Shown: in pieces, positions 54,470 to 64,000 of the stretch
How the letters are laid out: every line of letters begins with the position of its first letter
Position numbering within the stretch: position 1 is the first letter of the stretch
Assembly: GCA_963920525.1 (NCBI GenBank)
Contig: OY986439.1
Coordinates: forward strand, 51,767,482-51,831,481
Reading direction: 5' to 3'
Source: Dichetophora obliterata
Lineage: Eukaryota; Arthropoda; Insecta; Diptera; Sciomyzidae
DNA: 64,000 bases
The notes under the pieces: model-generated
What the model was told of the DNA's origin: nothing
What the model saw: the letters and a program-made list of their open reading frames with translations, nothing else
Databases searched by the model: none
Program-made: the position numbers and the translations under genes

Positions 54470-56601
54470 ATGAACAATAAACGCAGTTTTAAACTGTCAG
54501 ATATATCGGATGAACAGATATTACAGTTCATGGAAAGTGTTGAATCGGACGAAGGGACTGATTTCAGTACTGACGATGAGTGCAATGATCCAGATTTTGC
54601 ACCGGACGATATATCGTTTGATGACGATCACTACATTTCAACTTGCATCAACGATATGAATGCAGCAGAAACAAGCGATTTGTTTATTCAAGCAATAAAC
54701 CTTTCATTGAATGTGTCGGAGTTGGTAGAGACTGCATCGGCTGCAACGCTTGAAAACACTCTGCCATCAACATCGGCTGCAACGCTTGAAAACACTCCGC
54801 CATCAACATCGGCTTTAAAACCCCAAAAAAGAAAACGCTCGCCACTGCCATCAATCGAGGAAACAGGACCTAGGATGATACCATCTTCTGGAGGTTTCAA
54901 TTTGTCAAGTAATTATTACCTTTTGTGTGAGAATTTATGATTGAAACATTGATTTTTACAGGCGTGGAAAATATCTGCAAGGATTCCGAAGAATTTTCGC
55001 GAATAATCTGGCGCAAAAAATCAATCTCTTTGCATGTCAATGAAGTTGCTTTCAAAGGAAAGTCGGAGCTGCCAGACGCAATAAAACGTTTGGAAACACC
55101 TATGCAATATTTTTGTTATTTTTTTACAGTTGAGATTGTTCAAATTGTTGTTGAGGAGACAAACCGAGCTGCTTTAAGTGAAGATATAAATTCTAATTTC
55201 AAAACCAATGCAGACGAAATTTATCACTACATTGGAATTTTGTTATACATGTCCGTGTACAGATTTCCCAATTTGGAAAGCTACTGGGGAAAAAATGCTT
55301 TACCAGCTGTACAAAACACAATGCCAATAAACAAATTTAAGGCCATAAAAAGATATCTCCGCTTTCAAGACGAAAGTGAGCGCATAAAAAGAGGTAATCT
55401 TGGATACGATCCCTTATTCCGTATCAGGGTGCTAACTGAAAAACTAAATGAGAGGTTTGATTCCATCCCGAAAACACCTCGGTTGTGTGTGGACGAGCAG
55501 ATGTGTACCACAAAAATTAAACACCATCTTCGCCAGTACATGCCCAATAAGCCTCACAAGTGGGGGATAAAGTTATTTGTGATGTGCGATTCGTTTGGTT
55601 TTGCATATCGTTTTGAGGTATACAATGGAGCTGGTGATAATAAAGTGCTTCCTGGCGCACCAGACCTAGGAAGCTGTGCAAACGTTGTAGTGCGATTGTC
55701 ACAATCCATACCAAATTTCGTCAACCACGTTTTATATTTCGACAATTTTTATACCACTCTTCCTCTAGTGGTATATCTACGAGCTAGAGGAATTTATAGT
55801 TTAGGTACAGTGAGACTAAACCGAATACCGAACTGTAAGCTGCCATCTGATAAGGAGTTGAAAGAGAAAAATAGAGGGCATTCGATTGAATTTATGGGTT
55901 CTGCTTACGGCATTGAAATTTCCAATGTTTTGTGGAAAGACAACAAAGCCGTGCGATTGATATCCACATACGTTGGCATAGAACCATTCAAACGAGAGCA
56001 GCAACCAACAAACCCATCAAAGACCACAAGATATGATCGTAAAAAAAAAATACATCGAATTGGACTGTCCAAAAATAATAAAAGAATATAATACACATAT
56101 GGGAGGTGTGGATAAAATGGATGGGCTAATGGGCAGATACCACATTCATGCTAAGACGCGAAACCCGATGACGCGGATATTTTACCACACAGTGGATATG
56201 GCTGCAACAAATGCCTATATATTGTATCGCCGCGACATGCTGAGAAGCTGAACAGTTCGGCGAATGAAGAAAACATTAAAATGCTCCAGTTGCCAGCTTT
56301 TCGGGAAGAAATAGCAGCAGGATTGGTGACATACTGCAAAACACGTATTCCTGGCAGAAAAAGCCGCAGTACTACAACAAAAGCAGATTTGCCAATAGGC
56401 CACAAAGCGAAACACCCTGTTAATGATGTACGCTATGATGGTTTAATGCATTTTCCGGTATGGTTGGCAAAATCTGAGGGCAAAAAGAAATGCAAATTGT
56501 GTAAAACTTTACAAACACAATGTCAATGCCAAAAATGTAACTTGCATTTATGTTGCTCGAGTGCCAAAAACTGTTTTCTGGAGTACCACTCAACAAAATA
56601 G
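54470..56601 (+). pseudogene. piggyBac transposase, two exons, two small frameshifts
   Basis: The start at 54470 (MNNKRSFKLSD) was chosen because the acidic N-terminus (DISDEQILQFMESVESDEG) begins there; the frame upstream is only leader. Exon 1 ends at 54908; a 53-nt GT-AG intron (54909-54961) follows; exon 2 continues NLSS into VENICKDSEEF. The catalytic Asp are visible: LCVDEQMCT, VLYFDNFYTTLPLV and HMGGVDKMDGLMG, matching the piggyBac D-D-D pattern. A one-base slip in an A run near 56041 and another shift near 56230 break the C-terminal third. The end has the usual Cys-rich finger (CKLCKTLQTQCQCQKC...CC). In exon 1 a 39-bp unit encoding TSAATLENT-PS is duplicated (54738-54815). Confidence 0.88.
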
Positions 56602-56708
56602 TGCAAAACTTGTTTATCTGCAATTTTTCGAACAAACACGAAAAAAAATAAAATTATATAAAAATTAATACGGTTTACCTGACTTTTTTTTTTGACCTAA
56701 ACGAACAA

Positions 56709-56726
56709 GGGTGCCCTGAGGCCGCC
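56709..56726 (+). repeat. piggyBac stem-loop motif, right
   Basis: GGGTGCC-CTGA-GGCCGCC, 140 bp inside the right tip, arms with mismatches. Same CTGA loop as the left copy. Confidence 0.65.
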
Positions 56727-58429
56727 TTAACTAATTTTTACCTGTGAGCTAGTCCAAGTAGAAAATTTACTGTTTTATTTCACATTTCAGAATCTTTTAT
56801 TATTGTTAACGTTCACACCAATTATAAGCCAAATCGGTCCACTGGATCAATTTTGAACGTTAGAGGGTTAAATTCTTGCCTTCTATTGGAACTCTTACAA
56901 AAATGGTGATTAATAGCTCTAATTAATTTAGCTATTTCTTCCGGCATATATTGTGATGCAGCAGCTGAAACTAAATTCAGATTATGACAAATGCATCCAT
57001 GGACAAACGAATGTGGACAAACGAATTACACTTTTCAACTTAGCCTGAACACCATTAGATGCACTCATCATAACTGAACAATTATCAGCAGTAAAAGCAA
57101 TCATATTAGATTTCGGAATAGAATAGTCATCTAAAATTTTTAAAATCGTGTCAAAAATCCCTTTTGATGTGCAATCTACGATTGGAACTAATTCCAAAAA
57201 TCTGTCAATACATTTCTTATCATATGTTCTTACAACCAATGCAAGATTTTTTGATATAGTAGAGTCAGTACTTTCGTCCACTATTAAGGAATTGTTATTA
57301 TTTTTACAGTCTGAATTGATTTAACGTTTTCAGATGCTAAGACTTTGTTTACAATATTTTTTGATTTAATCCTATTTATACATAGTTTTTTTATAATATT
57401 TGAACCACTTATGGTATCTTTAAGTAAAATATTAAGGTGTTCCAATATTGAAAACGGCAAATTGTGTTCTGCTATAAAGGCACTCAATCTTATTTCCAAC
57501 TGTTGTGCCGCAGATGATGCCGAATCCTTGAGCATATTCTTCCATTCTTCCACATATTGCTTTAACCTTGGAGTAGTCTTTGCATTTTTAAAAGCGATTT
57601 TGTGATTTTTGCAATCACGCCTTCTATATGCGCAAGGCCACCGACAACTGGAATGTTGCAAAGTGTACATTTCTTACCTTGCGACGAATTTTCTTTTTCA
57701 AGCCAGGAAACTTTGATCTCCACTCGTGACAGAATGCCACTTCATACTTTTTTTCTCTTGCTGCTTAAGTGATCGTTAGAACTGCAAATATATTAAATTC
57801 TTGTAATATTATACAAAAAGGTGCCTCGACTTCTATAGAAAAAAGATATCGATGTCACCGACTAAAAATGAAGCTTGATCTATTTTATACGATGAAAATA
57901 CTTGTTTTAAACAACTCCTTGGAAGCTGCCAATTGTAGCAACAACTTTTCACAAACTTCTTGAAAAACACAGTTGATGTTCAAAGTTTAATGTTCACTTA
58001 GAATGTTTTTTAAATTATTTGCGCTTGTCGCAAATATACTCATTATTTTCAAAACCATTAATTAAAATCCGTTCAAGTTGAAGTTCAACAGCACACACAC
58101 TTTGATCTTTTCAGTTTTCTTCAAATAAAACAAGAAAAACAATGGATAACAAAACAAGAATAACAAGGAAAAGAGATGCATATATGTCACGAATGTCTAA
58201 CGTACGTTAATCATCAGGGTTGTAAGAATATGTAAAAACATTTTACATTTTTAAAGTGTTGCATTTTTTTGAGTTTTGAAACTGGCAAGGAGCCAATTAA
58301 TATACGTAAAAATTTTCATTGAGTGAAATAAAATGTACTGAAACCGCTTTGGTAGTAGGAAGGTAGGAAAAATGTGAAATTCTACCAAAAAAGTACAATT
58401 GTACTGAAAATATCATGCCTGCCGTGTAC

Positions 58430-61240
58430 GAGAAAACAAGTGAGAATTTGATGCTCGTAAGGCAATTCTTGAGCCGCACATGGTATGAAGGACACAAATT
58501 TAAGGATGGCAGAGTAGAGGAGGAATCCAGACCCCGGGTGAAGCTCCGGAGGAATGTGTTTTATTCGCAGCTTTAAAAATGTTCAATGTTTCCATGGCCA
58601 ATGCAGTTAGCTTGTTAATTTTATGTTGACACTAAATGAGATTTTTACATTTCATCGCAACGCTTGAATTGTGGTATCGCCCCTAACTTTTTTGAGAAGC
58701 GTTAACAAACACAACGCCAAACGCTCCATTTTAGGTTTGACTATAAAATATTTAATTCATGTGGGAATCATATCGAAATTGAATTTCGACGAGAACATAA
58801 TGATTTCAGAATCATTCAGAATAAATAAACAAAATATATAAATTATATAAAATATGCAAAGTATACAAAAAAAAATATAATATACAAAAAAAAATATAAA
58901 ATAAGCAAACTTATCAAAATATGTCAAATATACAAAATGCATAAAATAAAAAAAAGTTACAATCAAATAAAAAAGTTACAAAAAACCAAACTTAAATCAG
59001 ATGCAACATTGAAATAAGTTTCTCAATCAAAAACCATATTAAAGTAATTTTACGCTCTGTGATTTCGCGATATTTATAAGCTAATTTAAACTTTCAACTA
59101 TTATGTGATATCTTTAAAACACGTTCAAGTGTTCATTTAACATTTCAACTCTTTTTTTACTGCTGCTGCTCAGGTCATTGAAAAATTGTTTATTTAAACA
59201 AACTGTCAACATAAACACAGGTTGAAAGCAATTTCGAATTTTCGCAGGCATAAAATGCCACCACAATTTGAGATATATTGCATATAATTACAGGGTCATC
59301 TAACCAAATTGATAGCTCTGTCATTGGAAATATATGGTCAGCTCAAGGCGTGTCTTGCTGTTTATACTTTATCTACCCTGTAAAAGAAGAGTAGCATTAA
59401 AATTATTTTGACATTACACGACAACTTTTTCTGAATATTTTGTGGCAAAACTGTATAAATATTTTATTCCACAAAATGTGAATTTAAAAGTGCAAGTGTG
59501 TGTGTGTGTGCAGGTATGTGGGTATGAGTGTGAGTGTCTGTGCGCTGGCTATACGTTTTTTGCGCTTGTTTGATTAAGTATAAGTTATTTATGTAGTAGT
59601 TGCATTTATTTTAGCCATTTTTGTCGAATATTTTCAAGCAAGCACGCACACACACACACACAAACATACACACACACACACACTTTAGCACTCAATACTC
59701 AAAAGAGTAGAAAAAAAAATAGTAACTGTATAAATTATAACTAATGCAATAAATATTTCATTCCTTTTTAAAAAACATTTGCATTATTTGTTATTGTTGC
59801 TTTTGTGGGTTATTATTCTTGTCGTTATTTTGACATTGCACACAACAAATGCGCTGACAACACAAATGACAGCATAAACAACAACAACCATAACAAGCAC
59901 ATAAACCAAACAAAAGCACTCCAATAATAACATCTGCAAATACATACTAGGAAAATGGATTTAAATCTAAATAATTATAGGTTGTTCTGTATATTTATGC
60001 TGAAATATTTTTTATGTATTTGTGTATTTTTGCTTTATGTCTGAAATTAATTGAAATCCTGTAATCTGAGTTAATAAATCAGATTGAATAGTAGATAAAA
60101 TTTATTTATTTAAATTTGTTGGCAACAAAGGAACGTTAAAAAATTTACATAATACTCATTAGAAGTATTGCATAGTGAAATTGGAAAAGTTAGTGGGAAT
60201 GGATGTCGCAAAATATGCAGATTTCTGAAAAATAAATTTAGGTATTTTTTTTCAATTTAAATTTCTTTTTAATACACCATATATTTTAAATTTTTCTTTA
60301 TTATGAATCTTTAACGTTTTCTCTGTAAAAAATGTATAATTTTTTTACTAAAAATTGTTTTTACATGATTAATGATCACTGGACACCATAATTTTTTTAT
60401 ACTCATTTTGCATGACTCTTACTGTGGCTTGCAGATATTTTTATATGCGTCGATACTTGCAAAACTGAGGATACAGCCAGAAACCCAAAAAAATATCATC
60501 TGTTTAAACTTGATGAACTCAAGTTGTGGTTGCGGTAGTGGTTGTGTGTGTTTTTATATTTTATTTTTTTTTCATAAATAATTTATCCAAACCACATGCA
60601 TAGCAAAAGGTACTCATAAAAAAATATAATGTTTGTCTAAAGAAAAAATCACATTAAAATTTACTCTATATTTAGCTAAGGTTACAAGAAAGTGAGTCAG
60701 GTTTGGTTAAGGTTGCGGCAGGTGTTGAGACCGACCCACACAGACCAAATTACTGCTCCGTTATGATACTACTGAACTAAAGAAGGAAGTTATCAAGTGA
60801 AACTTTTGTGTAGGATATTCTTATTGTAGCAGAAAGCTGTAGAAACATGCGATATTGAATCTGAACCTTGTGATATGCCTTGACTTCAGTCAAATCAAGT
60901 TACTAAGAGTTCCTCTCCACAAGCTTCCGCACCATCACCAACTACAACTCTTTGTCGTTAATTGATGTGTTGTAGAGTTATTTTGATTATAAATAATAAA
61001 AGAAAGATTAAAGTATGGGACTATGAATCGAACCCGTGTTCCCTGAGTGACAGTCAAGCTCGCTACAACCAGAAAATCGCGCCACCAAGAAAGTGAGTTC
61101 AAAATCATGCATTTTTTGTAGCATTTATTATCTCTTTCCCTAAAAAAGTACAGAGTGAAATTATGTTTGCATAAGAATTTAGTCAAATTATACTCCTTGT
61201 TTAATTTAATGAAATGAGAAAAAAAATAATGTATACATGA
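58430..61240. other. no gene recognised; simple repeats
   Basis: AT-rich intergenic DNA. About 58830-58945 has loose repeats of AAAATATACAAA. (GT)n lies at about 59495-59515 and (CA)n at 59645-59690. CAACAA-rich stretches occur near 59870. No ORF with motifs. Confidence 0.5.
61005..61085 (-). pseudogene. tRNA-like segment with B box
   Basis: On the minus strand GGGTTCGATTCATAGTCCC follows a TGGCGCGATTTTC...AGCGAGCTTGACTGTCACTC body, as in a tRNA T-arm with 3' end, and the length is right. The D arm and acceptor pair poorly. Could be a tRNA pseudogene or a SINE head. Confidence 0.35.
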
Positions 61241-62436
61241 TTACTAGCTTTAACCCTGCGCGTTGCTGCCACACTCTCTTGTCAAACGCCCATAAAATGT
61301 TACCAATGAAAATGCATGTGTAAATTGAGATTGAATACTGAATTCTGAAGCTGTGCGGCCTTTAACTCCAAAGATATTCTATATAGCAAATTTGGGTTTT
61401 ATGGTTGGTGCCACGCTTCCTTGCTCAATGCTAATAAAATTAAATCAATGAAACTGCATGTGTAAATTTTGATCAAATACTAAATTTCGAATCTGTGCGA
61501 CTTATAAATCCAGAGCTATACGATAGCACAAATTCGGGTTGTATAGGAGGTGCCACTCCCCTTGTCCTATGCCCATAAAGCTTTACGATATCGCAAATGT
61601 GGGTTGTTTGGGAGGTGCCACTTCCCCTTTTTTAACTCCCATAAAATGTTATCAATGAAACTGCACGTGTACATTGAGGTCGAATACTGAATGCCGACGC
61701 TGTGCGACCTATAACTCCAAAGCTGTTTGATAGCACAAAGTTGGGTTGTATGGGAGGTGGCTCTACTCCTTTTTTAACGCCCATAAAAAGTTACCAATGA
61801 AACTGCATGTGTGAATTTAGATCCAATACTTTATTCCGACGCTGTGCGACCTATAATTCCAACGCTATACGATAGCACAAATTTGGGATGTATAGGAGGT
61901 GCCACTCCACCTTGTCCTACGCCCATATATGTAATCACTGAAACTGCACGTGTAAATTGTGGTCGAATACCGAATTTGAGGCTGTGCAACCCATAACTCT
62001 TAAGCTATTCCATATCACAATTTTTTATATATTTGTGGGCGTTAAAAGGGGGTGTGGCAATTTTTTTCTTAAACCATATTGTTCTCGAAGCTAGTCCACT
62101 GCCAAAATTTAATCTCAATCGGAAAAGTAGTTTCGAAGTCTTGTGATCTTTTCTTAAAAGTAGGCGTAGCTTTAGCGTGACCACGCCCATTTTAATTGTA
62201 GTTTCCGGCAGTTACCATATGAACTTAATTACCAAATTTTAGCTAAATATGACCAAAACCGTCTTAAGTATAACATTGTTATTGATTTGTGAGCGTTAAA
62301 ATGGGGTATGGCAACATTTTCTTTTTTCTCAAGACTTCGCGTTGCAATTACGAACAAACTCGTACAAGGAAGTATCCAATTTGGTCCAATTGAATGAATC
62401 GGAACAAATACGCGGAACAAATACGATATAGATAAA
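61241..62436 (+). repeat. interspersed repeat with internal tandem units and a GATATA tail
   Basis: The head ACTAGCTTTAACCCTGCGCG (61244) is a diverged form of the head at 39501. An array of ~140-bp units follows (61262-62020), then GGGCGTGGCA-rich unique text, then the hexamer tract. The whole looks like a non-autonomous dispersed element whose short-repeat tail expanded. Family not determined (Helitron-like or SINE-like are both possible). Confidence 0.55.
61262..62020 (+). repeat. ~140-bp tandem repeat, about five diverged copies
   Basis: The marker GAAACTGCATGTGTAAAT (with variants) recurs at about 61308, 61449, 61658, 61799 and 61939. Spacings are about 141, 209, 141 and 140; the long one contains an extra partial unit near 61575. 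Other shared words: CTGTGCGACCTATAACTCC, GATAGCACAAAT and GGAGGTGCCACTCC. No ORF. Confidence 0.85.
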
Positions 62437-64000
62437 GATATAGATATAGATATAGATATAGATATAGATATAGATATAGATATAGATATAGATATAGATA
62501 TAGATATAGATATAGATATAGATATAGATATAGATATAGATATAGATATAGATATAGATATAGATATAGATATAGATATAGATATAGATATAGATATAGA
62601 TATAGATATAGATATAGATATAGATATAGATATAGATATAGATATAGATATAGATATAGATATAGATATAGATATAGATATAGATATAGATATAGATATA
62701 GATATAGATATAGATATAGATATAGATATAGATATAGATATAGATATAGATATAGATATAGATATAGATATAGATATAGATATAGATATAGATATAGATA
62801 TAGATATAGATATAGATATAGATATAGATATAGATATAGATATAGATATAGATATAGATATAGATATAGATATAGATATAGATATAGATATAGATATAGA
62901 TATAGATATAGATATAGATATAGATATAGATATAGATATAGATATAGATATAGATATAGATATAGATATAGATATAGATATAGATATAGATATAGATATA
63001 GATATAGATATAGATATAGATATAGATATAGATATAGATATAGATATAGATATAGATATAGATATAGATATAGATATAGATATAGATATAGATATAGATA
63101 TAGATATAGATATAGATATAGATATAGATATAGATATAGATATAGATATAGATATAGATATAGATATAGATATAGATATAGATATAGATATAGATATAGA
63201 TATAGATATAGATATAGATATAGATATAGATATAGATATAGATATAGATATAGATATAGATATAGATATAGATATAGATATAGATATAGATATAGATATA
63301 GATATAGATATAGATATAGATATAGATATAGATATAGATATAGATATAGATATAGATATAGATATAGATATAGATATAGATATAGATATAGATATAGATA
63401 TAGATATAGATATAGATATAGATATAGATATAGATATAGATATAGATATAGATATAGATATAGATATAGATATAGATATAGATATAGATATAGATATAGA
63501 TATAGATATAGATATAGATATAGATATAGATATAGATATAGATATAGATATAGATATAGATATAGATATAGATATAGATATAGATATAGATATAGATATA
63601 GATATAGATATAGATATAGATATAGATATAGATATAGATATAGATATAGATATAGATATAGATATAGATATAGATATAGATATAGATATAGATATAGATA
63701 TAGATATAGATATAGATATAGATATAGATATAGATATAGATATAGATATAGATATAGATATAGATATAGATATAGATATAGATATAGATATAGATATAGA
63801 TATAGATATAGATATAGATATAGATATAGATATAGATATAGATATAGATATAGATATAGATATAGATATAGATATAGATATAGATATAGATATAGATATA
63901 GATATAGATATAGATATAGATATAGATATAGATATAGATATAGATATAGATATAGATATAGATATAGATATAGATATAGATATAGATATAGATATAGATA
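62437..64000 (+). repeat. (GATATA)n microsatellite, >1.56 kb
   Basis: An uninterrupted GATATA array from 62437 to the window end, about 260 units, with no variant unit that I could see. A related interrupted unit precedes it (ACGATATAGATAAA). It continues beyond the window, so its true length is unknown. Confidence 0.97.

Larger units (their letters stand above)
54004..56867 (+). mobile_element. piggyBac element, nearly complete
   Basis: TTAA on both sides (54000-54003 and 56868-56871), tips CCCTCTATCGG and, inverted, CCCTCTAACG. 2,864 bp with one transposase gene on the plus strand. An 18-bp stem-loop word (7-4-7 layout, GGCnGCC...GGCnGCC) lies near each end and once more in the leader. Inserted in the hAT transposase gene. 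Only small frameshifts break it, so it died recently. Confidence 0.92.
52990..57760 (-). pseudogene. hAT transposase, broken and interrupted by piggyBac
   Basis: From the right: about 57670-57284 an N-terminal region (KTTPRLKQYVEEW, LPFSILEHLN), then VDESTDSTISKNLALVVRTYD (57295-57230, a catalytic-region DES motif) and MIAFTADNCSVMMSASNGV (about 57110, second Asp). The coding sequence breaks near 56990 (a duplicated short segment disrupts the CxxH region). After the piggyBac element it resumes: LKMSSTRWLSRQAAIERI (53960-53905). The hATC end, ILSISHSSANVERIFS (about 53180-53130), is followed by IKTKCRNRL. At least one stop (near 53278) and shifts. The motifs fit hAT elements related to the vertebrate ZBED/FAM200 type of transposase. 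Confidence 0.8.
52353..58421 (-). mobile_element. hAT transposon, inactive, split by a piggyBac element
   Basis: 8-bp target duplication CCGTGTAC on both sides (52345-52352 and 58422-58429). Tips CAGGGTTG and, inverted, CAGGCATG. Subterminal GTACAAAAATTC / GTACAATTGTAC words are shared. The minus strand carries a hAT transposase relic in two parts. Total 6.07 kb, of which 2.87 kb is the nested piggyBac element. Confidence 0.8.

Noticed and set aside
58217..58245. Second hAT tip (CAGGGTTGTAAGAAT) near the right end of the hAT element
   Set aside because: It has the wrong orientation for the 52353-58421 element and no matching duplication; may be chance or a small relic.
61005..61085. A working tRNA gene on the minus strand
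   Set aside because: Good B box, but poor D arm and acceptor pairing.
62437..64000. CRISPR array or telomere repeat
   Set aside because: Simple hexamer without spacers; GATATA is not an insect telomere unit (TTAGG, or retroelements in flies).

Overview
The window looks like heterochromatin-like or intergenic DNA of an insect, most likely a higher fly (Diptera, Cyclorrhapha). The reasons are very AT-rich sequence, introns of 40-80 nt, insect-type transposons (piggyBac, hAT, Tc1/mariner, Jockey, RTE, Penelope) and long simple repeats. The fly assignment is an inference from sequence style; no host marker gene is present. I found no convincing host protein-coding gene, rRNA or functional tRNA. 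Nearly every long open frame belongs to a transposable element (TE).

Layout. 0.2-2.8 kb: a 5'-truncated CR1-like non-LTR copy with an AAT tail. 3.7-6.4 kb: a DNA element with ~120-bp inverted ends around one intron-containing gene of an unnamed arthropod family. 8.1-8.6 kb: possible LTR/primer-site relic. 9.9-11.8 kb: a small inverted-repeat element split by an intact Tc1-like (DD34E) transposon. 11.9-13.8 kb: an orphan TE-type gene whose short intron holds a hAT deletion derivative. 13.8-17.9 kb: a second CR1-like copy (minus) holding a deleted DD41D mariner. 19.5-21.7 kb: a dead piggyBac carrying a small element with a tRNA-like module. 21.7-24.6 kb: noncoding, with short repeats.

25.16-28.21 kb is the most unusual unit. 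It has TATGGG... inverted ends with TA flanks, an intact 575-aa protein with a candidate D-D-D catalytic core, and six direct copies of a 15-bp word (TGTCCCGTTTACAAT) on both sides of the gene. 28.5-36.6 kb holds layered non-LTR debris, including a solo LTR (29,048-30,043) inside a Jockey-like RT and an RTE fragment (33,474-34,788) inside another non-LTR element. 36.6-39.5 kb is without genes. 39.5-45.3 kb holds more fragments.

45.4-51.9 kb is a three-level nest. A long fold-back element is split by a Penelope-like element (RT + GIY-YIG), which is itself split inside the GIY-YIG domain by a full-length Jockey-clade element with two intact ORFs and a 16-bp target duplication. 52.35-58.42 kb is a hAT element split by a 2.86-kb piggyBac element with TTAA ends. 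58.4-61.2 kb is noncoding. 61.2-62.4 kb is a repeat with a ~140-bp tandem unit, leading into an uninterrupted (GATATA)n tract that runs off the window end (62,437-64,000).

The genes do not cooperate as a host pathway. What can be read is the order of insertion: youngest (intact ORFs, clean duplications) are the Jockey element, the Tc1-like element and probably the 25-28 kb unit; the CR1-like, hAT, Penelope and RTE copies are older and broken.
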